The notes: generated by a model not told the origin, from the sequence alone. DNA of 48,180 bases from Clostridia bacterium (GCA_009784985.1 WQXF01000004.1:1-48180); one strand, 5' to 3'. Positions 1-9,250 are shown, counted from the first letter of the stretch. A program made the numbers and translations.

Positions 1-1
1 G

Positions 2-916
2 CAGGCCGGCAAGAAGCTGCTTCTCATTGCCGAGGATGTGGAGGGCGAGGCGCTGGCTACCCTGATCGTCAACAAGCTGCGCGGCACCTTTACCTGCGTG
101 GCGGTGAAGGCCCCCGGCTTCGGTGACCGCCGCAAGGCTATGCTGCAGGACATCGCCGTGCTCACCGGTGGCCAGGTGATCAGCGAGGAAGTGGGACTCG
201 ACCTGAAGGAAGCCACCATCGATATGCTGGGCAAGGCCCGCCAGGTTACGGTGGATAAAGAGAATACCACCATCGTGGAAGGCGCAGGGGATTCCAACGA
301 GATCAAGGCGCGCATCAATTCCATCCGCGCCCAGATCGAGGACACCACCAGCGATTACGACAAAGAGAAGCTGCAGGAGCGCTTAGCAAAACTGGCCGGT
401 GGCGTGGCGGTGATCTCCGTGGGCGCTGCTACCGAAGTGGAGATGAAAGAGCGTAAGCTGCGCATCGAAGACGCACTGGCCGCTACCCGCGCCGCAGTGG
501 AAGAGGGCATTGTGCCCGGCGGCGGCACCGCCCTGCTGGGCGTGCTGGGCAAGGTGGGCGCCGAACTGCCCAAACATACTGGAGATGCCAAGACCGGCGT
601 GCAGATCGTGCTGCGTGCGCTGGAGGAGCCGATCCGCCAGATCGCTACCAACGCGGGCATCGAGGGTTCGGTGATCGTAGAGACCATCAAAAAGAGCGAA
701 AAGATCGGCTACGGATTCGACGTGCTCAAGGGCGAATACTCAGACATGGCGGCCAGCGGCATTATCGATCCCACCAAGGTGGCCCGCTCGGCGCTGCAAA
801 ATGCGGCTTCCGTGGCGGCGATGGTGCTCACCACCGAATCGTTGGTGGCGGACCTGCCGGAGAAGAATCCCCCGCCCGCCATGCCCCAGGGCGGCGGAAT
901 GGGTGGCATGTATTAA
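2..916 (+). CDS. groL: Chaperonin GroEL, C-terminal part (5' end outside window)
   Basis: The reading frame is open from the first bases, so this is the 3' part of a gene that begins upstream. It encodes the apical-domain end, intermediate and C-terminal equatorial domains of the 60-kDa chaperonin, the ATP-driven folding cage that works with GroES in the cytoplasm. Recognisable family stretches are [13 protein letters not shown] near the left edge, [17 protein letters not shown], and [14 protein letters not shown], followed by the glycine/methionine-rich tail GGGMGGMY. About 305 codons are present of a usual 540 or so. A strong hairpin terminator follows the stop codon. groS is expected just upstream of groL but lies outside the window. 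Confidence 0.97.
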   Translation, partial: QAGKKLLLIAEDVEGEALATLIVNKLRGTFTCVAVKAPGFGDRRKAMLQDIAVLTGGQVISEEVGLDLKEATIDMLGKARQVTVDKENTTIVEGAGDSNEIKARINSIRAQIEDTTSDYDKEKLQERLAKLAGGVAVISVGAATEVEMKERKLRIEDALAATRAAVEEGIVPGGGTALLGVLGKVGAELPKHTGDAKTGVQIVLRALEEPIRQIATNAGIEGSVIVETIKKSEKIGYGFDVLKGEYSDMAASGIIDPTKVARSALQNAASVAAMVLTTESLVADLPEKNPPPAMPQGGGMGGMY

Positions 917-937
917 GCCTTAAACCCCAAAAGAGAA

Positions 938-972
938 CAAACCTGCCAGAAATTCCGGCAGGTTTGTTTTTT
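938..972 (+). terminator. Intrinsic terminator after groL
   Basis: A perfect 10-bp stem (CAAACCTGCC at 938-947 with GGCAGGTTTG at 957-966) is followed by a T-rich run. It lies 21 bases after the groL stop. The minus strand also has a weaker T-run, so it may serve the converging gene that ends at 980. Confidence 0.85.
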
Positions 973-979
973 GTTGTTA

Positions 980-2110
980 TTACTTTCTGAGCGTAAACTC
1001 CACTCTGCTCGGTGCGATATACACCGTTTGGCCATCCGGCCATTCAAAGGCGTACCATTCGGAAGCCGATTGGCCGGTGACAAAGAAGATATCGCCGCTG
1101 TTCACTTTGCCCACCACATTGTAGTTGATGCTGCCGCCCTGGCGCACGTTCGTGCCGTTTTGCAGCACCACGATTTGCCCTACAGCGTTGTCGGGCCATT
1201 GGATGGGATCCGGGAAAGCGACATCGCTTTTTGGCAGAGATTCCGTTATGCTTTCGGTAACGGGGCCATCGCGGAGCACGGCTTCTTTTGTGATCGTAAC
1301 GGTAGGCCTAAGGGAACTGGACGGCCAAGTGTGCAAGGGGAGCGTGATGCTTTCCCCTATGCCAAGGGAGCATAGGTTCTCCTCAAAGAAGTACATGGGC
1401 ACAAGGTCGCCTGGCTCGCTGTTTTGGGGAGTCCAACAAGTATATGTAAAGTTCACATAGTCCCCGCTTGCGATATAAAGCGTATCGGAATCGTCCAAGC
1501 CGAGTTGGCGGCCATCTTTGTTATGGGCGCCTATGCTCTGCATAAACGCCTGCTGGACGAAATCGTCCACAAAGGGGTTAACGACAAAAGAACCGGCAAC
1601 CTCAACGGATCGCTCGGCAACCCCATTCGTCCGTATGCTATAGAGGTACAATGAATCAGGAACAAATTGGAATCCATTCGCGATGGAAAACCATTCGCGC
1701 GTCTCAGCGGGAGCCAGCAAGCCCTGAAACAACTGAAGCAGCGGCATACGCGGGCCTGTGTCTGCCGATCCTTCGACAGGGATTTTTTCAATGGCGATCT
1801 CAATGATGTCGAACTGTGAAACATCGAACGCGTCGTCAAACCGTATATCGTATCCAATGATACCTTTTGGTGTATCAACCAACGTATATTCGTGGGGCTG
1901 CAAAGTGCGTTTGCCAAGAAATTGCCTGGTTTCGGGGCGGCCCCGAAACCCGTTCAAAACGAGCACCCGCTGTTCCGGTGCGATCCCGGTATCATGGAAA
2001 AAGAGGGTGCCAGACTTCCAATTGAGCACCGATTGCTCGGCAATAGCGCAAACAAAAGCTCCCATCGCGAAAAGAAAAACCACAAGAGCCGCGGCAAAAC
2101 GCTTTATCAT
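980..2110 (-). CDS. Secreted protein with C-terminal SH3-like domain
   Basis: A 376-residue protein with a clear Sec signal peptide (about residues 1-24, hydrophobic core AAALVVFLFAMGAFVCA, then AEQS). The long middle part matches no family I recognise; it is probably beta-rich. The last 60 residues form a bacterial SH3 module (GTNVRQGGSINYNVVGKV ... WYAF ... VYIAPSRVEF), a fold used to bind cell wall peptides. The start is fixed by AAGGAGAGG eight bases upstream of the ATG. It converges on groL. Location outside the membrane or in the wall is inferred from the signal peptide and SH3 domain; no enzymatic motif is visible. A second SH3 protein, with a different architecture, lies at 7318-8466. 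Confidence 0.75.
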   Translation of the reverse strand: MIKRFAAALVVFLFAMGAFVCAIAEQSVLNWKSGTLFFHDTGIAPEQRVLVLNGFRGRPETRQFLGKRTLQPHEYTLVDTPKGIIGYDIRFDDAFDVSQFDIIEIAIEKIPVEGSADTGPRMPLLQLFQGLLAPAETREWFSIANGFQFVPDSLYLYSIRTNGVAERSVEVAGSFVVNPFVDDFVQQAFMQSIGAHNKDGRQLGLDDSDTLYIASGDYVNFTYTCWTPQNSEPGDLVPMYFFEENLCSLGIGESITLPLHTWPSSSLRPTVTITKEAVLRDGPVTESITESLPKSDVAFPDPIQWPDNAVGQIVVLQNGTNVRQGGSINYNVVGKVNSGDIFFVTGQSASEWYAFEWPDGQTVYIAPSRVEFTLRK

Positions 2111-2183
2111 GCTAACCTCTCCTTGGCAAAATAATATTTTTTTGGTATTCGTCTTGTCTTTATGTTTTCCCTCCAGGGGGAAA

Positions 2184-2272
2184 GCATTTGAGCATAATTT
2201 CTTCCAACAATCTTCTAAGTAGGCGAATCGACGTGCAGAATCCCTCCACCGCAGTGGCGGAGGGATTCCAAA
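2184..2272. repeat. Dispersed palindromic repeat, GAATCCCTCC family, long form
   Basis: The palindrome core at 2238-2268 has GAATCCCTCC pairing with GGAGGGATTC. The 77 bases 2184-2260 align without gaps to 48038-48114 (both begin GCATTTGAG and contain TTCTTCCAACA), so the repeat unit is longer than its hairpin. Other copies of the core are at 32257, 43273 and 48092. The 2111-2419 gap holds this repeat, the argS promoter and the leader of the minus-strand gene, and nothing else that I can see. Confidence 0.8.
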
Positions 2273-2348
2273 GCCGCGATGTGCAAAAATCTAGGGTTGG
2301 GAAAAATTATTTTCAAATGCTTTCACCCTGTGGTTTCCCTCTTTCTAT

Positions 2349-2378
2349 TTGCGCAACTTACCTTCGGCGTGCTATCAT
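2349..2378 (+). promoter_or_regulatory. Probable sigma-A promoter of argS
   Basis: TTGCGC (2349-2354), 18-bp spacer, TATCAT (2373-2378), about 40 bases before the argS start. The -35 is imperfect. No T-box (no T-box sequence or stem I) is seen, although argS is often regulated that way in Firmicutes. Confidence 0.4.
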
Positions 2379-2419
2379 GTATACCAAGCATTTCTATATT
2401 TCGAAAGAGTGATGAATCG

Positions 2420-4132
2420 ATGGACATCAAATCCCGCATCGCCGCCTGGCTGGCGGAAACCTTAACGGCCTTTGATGCAAAGCTGCCCACGGAGCAGGTG
2501 CGTGCATTGCTGGAAGTGCCTCCCGATCCCGCCATGGGCGACTATGCCTTTCCTTGCTTTTTGCTGGCCAAGCAGTTGCGCAAGGCCCCGCCCCTAATCG
2601 CCCAGGCCCTGTGCGAAAAGTTAACGTCCCCGGAGTTGGCCGAGGCGCGCCCTGTGGGCGGTTACGTGAATTTTCACATCAACCGGGCCAACCTGGCCCA
2701 AGAAGTGATCGGCGCGGTGCTGGCCGCTCCGGATGCCTATGGTTCAACCACCCAGGGCGCGGGCAAAACCATATGCCTGGACTACAGCTCCATCAACATT
2801 GCCAAGCGCTTTCACATAGGGCATCTGTCTACCACCATGATTGGGCATTCCCTTAGGCGGCTCTACGATTACCTGGGCTATCAAACCGTAAGCATCAACC
2901 ATCTGGGGGATTGGGGTACCCAGTTTGGCAAGATGATCTGCGCCTACAAACACTGGGGTTCCAAACAAGAGGTGGAGGCCGGCGGCATCGACGCCATGAC
3001 CGCCCTATACGTGCGCTTTCACGATGAGGCTGCAAATAATCCCACTCTAGAAGATGAGGGGCGGGCTTGGTTTAAGCGCATCGAAGAGGGCGATGCCGAG
3101 GCCCTCGAAATTTTCAATTGGTTTAAGGAATTGACCCTGCGGGATGCGGCCAGGGTGTACGATCTGCTGGGCGTATCCTTTGATTCCTACGCGGGCGAGA
3201 GCTTTTTTAACGACAAGATGGATCGCCCCGTGGCCGAGTTGCGCAACAAAGGCCTGCTGCAGGAGAGCGACGGCGCCCAAGTAGTCGATTTGGAAGCCTA
3301 CGGCATGCCGCCCTGCCTGATCCTCAAACAAGACGGCGCCACCCTGTACGCCACACGGGATGTGGCCGCCGCCCTGTACCGCAAGGATACCTATGATTTT
3401 GATAAGTGCCTGTACGTGGTGGCCTATCATCAGGATCTGCACTTTAGGCAGTTTTTTAAGGTGATCGAGCTGATGGGTTATCCGTGGCATAAGGACTTGG
3501 AGCATGTGTCCTTTGGTATGGTGAGCTACGAGGGACAGTCCCTGTCCACCCGCAAGGGGCATGTGGTGTATTTGGAAGAGGCACTGCTGCGGGCCATCGA
3601 AAAGGCCGAGGCCATCATTGCCGAAAAGTCGCCGGGCCTCGAAGCCCGTACCGAGGCCGCCCGGCAGATCGGAGTGGGCGCGGTGGTGTACGCCGCATTA
3701 CAGAATAATCGCATCAAGGACATTGACTTTTGGTGGGATCGGGCGCTGAATTTTGATGGCGAGACCGCACCCTACGTGCAGTACACCCACGCCCGCTGTT
3801 GCTCGTTGCTGCGCAAAGCTACGGACGATTCTGCTAGAATGGCTCAGCCTGATTGGACAGGCCTCACCGACGAGGAAGCGCGCCAGGTTCTGCTGCTGAT
3901 CTCCCGTTTCCCCGATGTTTTGCAGGAGGCCGTGGCACGCAACGAACCCTCCATGGTTACACGCCATGTAACCCTGCTGGCCCAGGCCTATAACAAGTTT
4001 TATTATGAGCACCGCATATTGGATGGTGCGCCCGGTGTGGCGACCGCTAGGATCAAGCTCACCGAGGCGGTGCGTGCCGTGATCAAAACCGGGCTGTACT
4101 TGATTGGCATTGAAGCGCCGGAAAGGATGTAA
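2420..4132 (+). CDS. argS: Arginyl-tRNA synthetase
   Basis: Class I aminoacyl-tRNA synthetase that attaches arginine to tRNA-Arg in the cytoplasm. The 570-residue protein has the usual order: N-terminal Add1-like domain, Rossmann core with the HIGH motif (FHIGH, residues 131-135), the KMSKS-equivalent STRKG (376-380), and a C-terminal DALR-type anticodon-binding helical domain beginning near YVQYTHARC. Length fits the family. The ATG at 2420 (MDIKSRIAAWL) is chosen because the frame extends further upstream only through sequence unlike the family. The ribosome binding site is weak (AAAGAGTGA). The next gene starts six bases after the stop, so the two are probably cotranscribed. Confidence 0.95.
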   Translation: MDIKSRIAAWLAETLTAFDAKLPTEQVRALLEVPPDPAMGDYAFPCFLLAKQLRKAPPLIAQALCEKLTSPELAEARPVGGYVNFHINRANLAQEVIGAVLAAPDAYGSTTQGAGKTICLDYSSINIAKRFHIGHLSTTMIGHSLRRLYDYLGYQTVSINHLGDWGTQFGKMICAYKHWGSKQEVEAGGIDAMTALYVRFHDEAANNPTLEDEGRAWFKRIEEGDAEALEIFNWFKELTLRDAARVYDLLGVSFDSYAGESFFNDKMDRPVAELRNKGLLQESDGAQVVDLEAYGMPPCLILKQDGATLYATRDVAAALYRKDTYDFDKCLYVVAYHQDLHFRQFFKVIELMGYPWHKDLEHVSFGMVSYEGQSLSTRKGHVVYLEEALLRAIEKAEAIIAEKSPGLEARTEAARQIGVGAVVYAALQNNRIKDIDFWWDRALNFDGETAPYVQYTHARCCSLLRKATDDSARMAQPDWTGLTDEEARQVLLLISRFPDVLQEAVARNEPSMVTRHVTLLAQAYNKFYYEHRILDGAPGVATARIKLTEAVRAVIKTGLYLIGIEAPERM

Positions 4133-4138
4133 AGCTCC

Positions 4139-5836
4139 ATGCAAGGGATAAAAAAGCACGTGGGTCATTTGGGGCGTTTTTTGCCTACCGTGTATGCTGC
4201 GATTTTCTTTTTGCTGGCCGTGTGCGGCTTGCTGGTGCTGGAATCTAAAGCGGGGAGTTACGGTTACTTGTCTTTGTCAAATGCGGCGCTGCTATTTGCG
4301 CTGCTTGCGTGCGGCGCGCTAAACGTGAGCGTGCGACAAGTGATGTTTTCGCCCAAACACACACTTTCCGCAGCACTCGCCGCATTGGCGCTGACCGTGA
4401 CTTCCTCTTTTGACAAAATACCGGAAGAAATGAAGGGCCTGCCCTTTGCTTTTTCCGAAACTGCCGCTTTGCCAGGGTTCCTTCTGGTTTTTGTGGCGGT
4501 ATTCTTTTTGTGCAAGGGGCTTTTTGCCTTTTTCTCCGTTGTGGCGGCGCCGCAGGCATCCACACCTGATTTAATGCTGCGAGAGGATGGTGGGCGCCGT
4601 GCCTTTTGGCTCAGTTTTCTTTTTTGTTCGGTGGCATTGATCAGCCTTTGGCTGTGCGTGAGCTATCCATACAAAAGCAGCCCGGATACACGAAATCAGT
4701 TGCAACAAGTGCACGGGTATCTTCGGTTGCTTGACCTTCACGCGCCCACCCATACCTTGCTGATAATGAGCCTCTTTTATGTTGTGGAGGACTATTGGTT
4801 TGTGGTCGCTGTACAGATCGTGCTGCTTTCTATAGCGTGCGGCTTTTTTGGAAGATACCTATGTGGCCGGCGCAGTGGGTTGCTACTCCCATATGGATGG
4901 GCGTGCGCCTTGTTCCAATTGGCCACTGTGGCCATGATATACAGCTCCCCGTGGAAGGATATGCCCTACACGCTGTGCATCGCCGCGCTGACCTATCTGT
5001 TTATGCGCCTGCCCGACGAGGATTGGCCTCTTACCACGCCACGGGCGGTCGCGTTTGGACTTGCGGCGGCGTTTGCATTTTTGTTCCGGTTCAACGGCGC
5101 TGTGGTACTGGTCGCCAGCGCGGTCTTTTTGACCGTATATGCGGCGCGGCGGCGTTATTGGAAACAGCTGGCTGCTTTTGCCCTTTCCGCCCTTGTGGCG
5201 GTGGGCGGCATGCAAGGGATTATCTATGGCCTGTTTGGCTTTGAGCGAAGCATAAACGGCTTTGCGGTACAGACGTTTATTTTTGGCATCGCCACCGTGG
5301 TGATGGAAGATGGGCAAATCACCGAAGAGGAGCTAGAGGAGGTCGATGAACTCCTTGGCCTGTACTGGATAGAGGAAAAATATGACAGGTCGGCTCCTAG
5401 CAACCTGTTATGGAGCAAAGAAGAATGGGAAGACGATCTGGACGGTTTTTTTGACGATCCAAATCATGAGCCGTACAACAACCTAATGATCGTATCCGCA
5501 GGAAAACAGCCGCAAAAAGTCATCGGCCTGTACTTGCGGCTTTTGCCTTGTAACCTAGGGCCTCTTACCGATGCTTTTTTGCGAGGCACAAAGTTTATAT
5601 GGGCTTTCGAGGGGGTTTTTGGCCACATCTTTTTGCTTGTGGCGCTGGGGACAGCGATGGTGTTTTACTGGCCGCGCAAGACCTTTACCCGCCGGTGGGT
5701 GGCATTCTTGCCTGTGGCCGCCAATATGGTTTCGATCGCCGCGTCCACCATCACCAACGAGCTTCGTTATCTCTTGCCCACTTACACGCTGTTTGTGCCG
5801 CTGTTGTTCTATGTTCTTGCCACGAGAGAGAGGTGA
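4139..5836 (+). CDS. Multi-pass membrane protein, GT-C glycosyltransferase-like (DUF6020-like)
   Basis: A 565-residue integral membrane protein with roughly 11-13 hydrophobic segments. After five N-terminal segments comes an extracytoplasmic stretch with SPDTRNQLQQVHGY and then APTHTLL. This resembles the Asp-containing first loop and P-x-x-T motif of GT-C type, lipid-linked sugar transferases and the DUF6020 family. A second soluble, very acidic loop (EEELEEVDELLG to DDPNHEPYNN) lies between residues 385 and 445. Donor and acceptor cannot be told from sequence. It follows argS by six bases and is followed five bases later by the DUF815 ATPase, so these form a transcription unit. DUF6020 assignment is from memory of the family motif, not from a search. 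Confidence 0.6.
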   Translation: MQGIKKHVGHLGRFLPTVYAAIFFLLAVCGLLVLESKAGSYGYLSLSNAALLFALLACGALNVSVRQVMFSPKHTLSAALAALALTVTSSFDKIPEEMKGLPFAFSETAALPGFLLVFVAVFFLCKGLFAFFSVVAAPQASTPDLMLREDGGRRAFWLSFLFCSVALISLWLCVSYPYKSSPDTRNQLQQVHGYLRLLDLHAPTHTLLIMSLFYVVEDYWFVVAVQIVLLSIACGFFGRYLCGRRSGLLLPYGWACALFQLATVAMIYSSPWKDMPYTLCIAALTYLFMRLPDEDWPLTTPRAVAFGLAAAFAFLFRFNGAVVLVASAVFLTVYAARRRYWKQLAAFALSALVAVGGMQGIIYGLFGFERSINGFAVQTFIFGIATVVMEDGQITEEELEEVDELLGLYWIEEKYDRSAPSNLLWSKEEWEDDLDGFFDDPNHEPYNNLMIVSAGKQPQKVIGLYLRLLPCNLGPLTDAFLRGTKFIWAFEGVFGHIFLLVALGTAMVFYWPRKTFTRRWVAFLPVAANMVSIAASTITNELRYLLPTYTLFVPLLFYVLATRER

Positions 5837-5840
5837 TCCT

Positions 5841-7154
5841 ATGGATCAAGCCCAGGCAACCGCCCTGCTGGCGAGGCTGGACAGGCTCACCGTGCTGGCC
5901 CATGTGGGCGAGCATCCGGCTGCCCGCGCCCTGCGAAAATTGCTCAAGCTGCTGGCCGGGCCCAAGGCAACTCAAACCAAATACGTCCGGGCTTATGCCG
6001 CAGTGTACCGGGCCTGGCTGGACTGCCTGGCCCAGGGGCACGACGGTTTTGCCGGCGCCCTGCGGGAGGCCGCCTTGTTTATGCCCAGCCCATTGGCTAC
6101 CCTATGCGCGCGCCTACCTTACGAGCAATTGCCCTACAGCCTGTTGCGCGCAGGCGCTCACGACCTGGCCGCCCTGGGAGAGCTGGCGGCTTTGCAGCCC
6201 GCTCCGATGCTGGATTTGGCGCAACGGGCCGGCATCCCCGGCGAGGCTTCAAGCGCGTTGCCCGCGTGGGAGCTTTTTCCACCCCATCAGCCTGCCGATC
6301 CACGGCTGGAGGGTTTTGCACTAAACGCCGATGGAATGAAAGCCCTTTCTGCTTTTTTTCGACTGCATGGCACCGGCCTGTTTGCCTCCTGCCCAGGCCT
6401 GACTTGGGTGGGCAAAAGCGCTGATTTTCCCCTGGGCCTGCGCGGTGTGAGCTCCCCCGATCCCATCCAACTGGAAGACCTTGTACTCTACGAAAAGCAG
6501 CGCCAGGCGTTGATTGACAATACCCGGGCGCTGCTGGAGGGCAAACCGGCGGCTAACATCCTGCTGTATGGCGACAAGGGCACGGGCAAGTCGGCCACCA
6601 TCAAGGCGCTGCTGTCTCGCTTTTGGCTGGAGGGCCTGCGCATCGTGGAGGTGCCCCTGGCCTTTCTTACCCAATTGCCACGGGTATTTGCACTCCTTCG
6701 GGATCAGCCCGGCTCGTTTATTGTGTTTGTAGACGATTTGGCCTTTTCGGATAGTTGTCCCGAGTACACGGCCCTCAAAACCGTGCTGGAGGGTGGGCTG
6801 GAAGCCCGGCCCTCCAACACGGTGGTATACGCCACCAGCAACCGCCGTAACATCATACGCCAGCGCTTTTCGGAACGGCAAGACGATGTGAACGCGCGGG
6901 ACACGTTAGAAGAAAAGTTTTCCCTGGCCGACCGATTTGACCTGCGGCTTACGTTTGAGGCCCCCAACCAGGAGGAGTATCTGCACATCGTGGCCGCCTT
7001 GTGTGAGGCGCGGGGCATTGCCCTGGATGAGAAAGCCCAGCAGGAGGCGCTGGCCTGGACGGTGGCTAGGGGTGGGCGGTCGCCCCGGTTGGCGCGGCAG
7101 TTTGTGGAGGCTAAACAAAGAGAAGTAGGGCGCGACGCCCTCGGCGCGCCGTGA
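5841..7154 (+). CDS. DUF815-family AAA ATPase
   Basis: A 437-residue cytoplasmic P-loop ATPase. The N-terminal 200 residues are helical and poorly conserved. The AAA core contains Walker A GDKGTGKS (244-251), Walker B FIVFVDD (Asp298/Asp299), a sensor-1 type VVYATSNRRNI and the arginine-rich ERQDDV region typical of DUF815. Family members are ATPases of unknown substrate. The ATG at 5841 is preceded by GAGAGAGGTGA. The last nine residues (VGRDALGAP) and the stop codon are encoded by a 92-bp inverted-repeat element (7125-7216) inserted at the 3' end, so the native C-terminus has probably been replaced. Confidence 0.85.
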   Translation: MDQAQATALLARLDRLTVLAHVGEHPAARALRKLLKLLAGPKATQTKYVRAYAAVYRAWLDCLAQGHDGFAGALREAALFMPSPLATLCARLPYEQLPYSLLRAGAHDLAALGELAALQPAPMLDLAQRAGIPGEASSALPAWELFPPHQPADPRLEGFALNADGMKALSAFFRLHGTGLFASCPGLTWVGKSADFPLGLRGVSSPDPIQLEDLVLYEKQRQALIDNTRALLEGKPAANILLYGDKGTGKSATIKALLSRFWLEGLRIVEVPLAFLTQLPRVFALLRDQPGSFIVFVDDLAFSDSCPEYTALKTVLEGGLEARPSNTVVYATSNRRNIIRQRFSERQDDVNARDTLEEKFSLADRFDLRLTFEAPNQEEYLHIVAALCEARGIALDEKAQQEALAWTVARGGRSPRLARQFVEAKQREVGRDALGAP

Positions 7155-7216
7155 TTCGCCCCAAATAACGTATCTTTGTCGCAATACAGCGGCGCGCCGA
7201 GGGCGTCGCGCCCTAC
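7125..7216. repeat. 92-bp inverted-repeat element, GTAGGGCG family
   Basis: Perfect 26-bp terminal inverted repeats (7125-7150 and 7191-7216, ends GTAGGGCGCG / CGCGCCCTAC) flank a 40-bp core. The core (GTGATTCGCCC ... AATAACGT ... GCAATAC) recurs at 17091-17120. It overlaps the end of the DUF815 gene. The rest of the gap up to 7317 shows nothing recognisable. Confidence 0.85.
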
Positions 7217-7317
7217 ATGAAGCATACGTATTTTGTGGATTTTTGCGATGATATTTGATTATATCGGCGTGAACCGCTGGAATAGCGATTGTAAGCGTGC
7301 TGCTGTGTATGCCGCCG

Positions 7318-8466
7318 CTAATCTATCGCATTGGGATCGGGCAAAACGTTCAGTATTCCAACCTTCACCCGTGCCGAAACGCTGTTGCCGTCTTCATCTG
7401 TGGCGGTGGCGTTTAGGTATATGGTGGGTGAGCGGGGGTTCCAGGTGATCCTAAACGGGTTTCTTGTGGCATCGCCAAGCCCTTCGCTTCTAACCATTAC
7501 GGCGTAGGGTTCGCTCCCGCCGGACACATTGGTTGCGTAGTGGATCAGCACTTCTACACTGCCACGATTTTCGCCGCCTAGGATGGTGTACCCCGATGTC
7601 CAAGCAAAGATCGATATAGTGAGCCCAGAGTCCGCATCGGTATTGGACGCACCATAGCCGCTCTTGCTTTTTTCTACATTGCTATGGAACAAAAACGCCT
7701 GGAACTCCGGGGTGGCGATGCCGGTTTCCGGCATCCCGTTGAGCATTTGCAGCTTGCGCAGCGCCTTTTCCGTATCCCCATCGAACCGGTCGTTCACCTG
7801 GCGCCTTGTTAGGTAGCCAAGATCCCGCATCCGGCCTTTTAGCGTTCGCACTTCCTCGCTTGTATCGCCCGGTTGCAAGAGTTCGTAGGGCAGCTCCGGC
7901 AGCATCACAAGATAGGCGGTGAGCACATGGCCCGTTCTGGAGCCGTGGGTTACCCTGCTCCATGTTTTTGCGCGCTCATGTACATGCACCAGCGCGTTGT
8001 TGGGCAGCCTGGCCACCACCCTGGCGCCGTCTTTAGCCTGGTTGCGCATATTCAGCGTACCCTGGGTGGTGGTTACCCTGGCAAAGGCGTAGGGGCCTAA
8101 ATCAACATACTCCTCCTCGGGCTCTTCCTCTTCTTCTACAGGGGGAGGCGGGGGCTCGGTCTCCTCCAGGAAGGAGGTCATCACAAAGCCCGTGATGGGG
8201 CCGTTTTTGGCCGTGTAGGTCACCTGGCTCCACTCCGGGCCAAATTCCAGCACCTGCACCAGCGCTTTGTTGGGCAGCTTGGCCACTACCTTTGCGTTGC
8301 TCTTGGCTTGGCTGCGCATGTTAAGCGTGCCCTTGCCGGTGTTTATCAGGGCATAACCCGCCACATGCTGTTCCTCACTGTCGGCGGCTTCGATGGTTCC
8401 GGCGGCCATCGCGCAGCACGAAAGCGCCAGCAAAAGAGCAAACAGAAGGATCCAAAGCTTGCGCAT
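7318..8466 (-). CDS. Secreted protein: two SH3 domains, peptidoglycan-binding domain, Ig-like C-terminus
   Basis: A 382-residue exported protein. Order of parts: signal peptide (about 1-22, LLFALLLALSCCAMAAG), SH3 domain 1 (about 38-98, TLNMRSQAKSNAKVVAKLP), an acidic/proline linker (PPPPPVEEEEEPEEE), SH3 domain 2 (about 128-185, TLNMRNQAKDGARVVARLP), a PG_binding_1 helical domain (about 195-255, LQPGDTSEEVRTLKGRMRDLGYL), and a beta-rich Ig-like tail. SH3 plus PG_binding_1 points to binding of cell wall peptidoglycan; no catalytic domain is present. AGGAGGCG lies upstream of the ATG. The two SH3 copies are very alike, which suggests internal duplication. Confidence 0.82.
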   Translation of the reverse strand: MRKLWILLFALLLALSCCAMAAGTIEAADSEEQHVAGYALINTGKGTLNMRSQAKSNAKVVAKLPNKALVQVLEFGPEWSQVTYTAKNGPITGFVMTSFLEETEPPPPPVEEEEEPEEEYVDLGPYAFARVTTTQGTLNMRNQAKDGARVVARLPNNALVHVHERAKTWSRVTHGSRTGHVLTAYLVMLPELPYELLQPGDTSEEVRTLKGRMRDLGYLTRRQVNDRFDGDTEKALRKLQMLNGMPETGIATPEFQAFLFHSNVEKSKSGYGASNTDADSGLTISIFAWTSGYTILGGENRGSVEVLIHYATNVSGGSEPYAVMVRSEGLGDATRNPFRITWNPRSPTIYLNATATDEDGNSVSARVKVGILNVLPDPNAID

Positions 8467-8580
8467 GACGCGCCTCCTCTCGGCGAAAAACGTGCATATA
8501 AAGATGATACGCTATATATTGTACCATCACTTGTCAATCTACGCAAGATATGAACGCGTATTTGCACAAAGCTGCTTTTA

Positions 8581-8609
8581 TTTACAAGGACGGATGGCCG
8601 TGCTATACT
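8581..8609 (+). promoter_or_regulatory. Sigma-A promoter of the MBL-fold gene
   Basis: TTTACA (8581-8586), exactly 17 bp, TATACT (8604-8609), about 30 bases before the start codon. Confidence 0.6.
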
Positions 8610-8639
8610 CTGTCAGAAGGCGTTTGGGAGGTATGATGG

Positions 8640-9221
8640 ATGGAAATTGTAAAGCTTACCCTGGGCCCTTATGCCACGCACACCTACCTGGTAAAGGAAG
8701 ACGATTTTTGCGCCGTGATCGATCCCGAAATCAATGATGGGGAGATCATAGCTGTTTTGGGGCAGCGGGGCTGGGCCCTTACCGACATCCTGATTACCCA
8801 CGCCCATTTTGATCATGTGCGCGGCGTCAACGGTTTGCCCGCCGCCACATTACGCATTCATGAGGCCGACGCGCCCTATTTGCTGCCCCGGAATGAGGAG
8901 TTGGGGATGCCCTTTTTGAAAGAAGAAGCCATCACAAGGCCTGTGGTCCCTTTCAAAAACGGCGGAAAAATCGGGCCGTTCACTGTGCTGCACATGCCGG
9001 GCCATTCGCCGGGCAGCGCGGTTTTTGTAGCGCCTGGGCACGTGTTTAGCGGGGATTCCATGTTTGTGCACGGCGTGCCCGCGCTGGATTTTGTATTGAG
9101 CGACCGGGGGGCGTATATGGGGTCGCTCCAGGCCGCACGGGCCCTGGATCAAAATGCGCGGCTCCATGCCGGGCATGGCGGGGAGGGTTTGGTGCGGGAT
9201 GGGATTCCCGTGTGGGTTTGA
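8640..9221 (+). CDS. MBL-fold metallo-hydrolase (glyoxalase II-like)
   Basis: A 193-residue cytoplasmic hydrolase of the metallo-beta-lactamase fold. All metal ligands are visible: THAHFDH (His54, His56, Asp58, His59), HMPGHS (His118/His122), the bridging Asp139 in FSGDSMF, and HAGHG (His176/His179). The short length and the C-terminal pattern match the small YcbL/GloB-like thioesterase group, which acts on thioesters such as S-lactoylglutathione analogues; the true substrate is unknown. The ATG at 8640 follows GGGAGGT with good spacing, while two closer ATGs upstream are out of frame. It has its own promoter and appears monocistronic. Confidence 0.85.
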   Translation: MEIVKLTLGPYATHTYLVKEDDFCAVIDPEINDGEIIAVLGQRGWALTDILITHAHFDHVRGVNGLPAATLRIHEADAPYLLPRNEELGMPFLKEEAITRPVVPFKNGGKIGPFTVLHMPGHSPGSAVFVAPGHVFSGDSMFVHGVPALDFVLSDRGAYMGSLQAARALDQNARLHAGHGGEGLVRDGIPVWV

Positions 9222-9250
9222 TGAGGGTTTGATGAGCTATTGATTGCAGT

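Noticed and set aside
2184-2419. Hairpin in front of argS as a T-box riboswitch.
   Set aside because: The hairpin is a dispersed repeat; no T-box sequence, stem I or terminator/antiterminator pair is present, and the promoter lies after it.
3047-3562. Minus-strand frame of 171 codons inside argS.
   Set aside because: Shadow frame; no ribosome binding site and no recognisable protein features.
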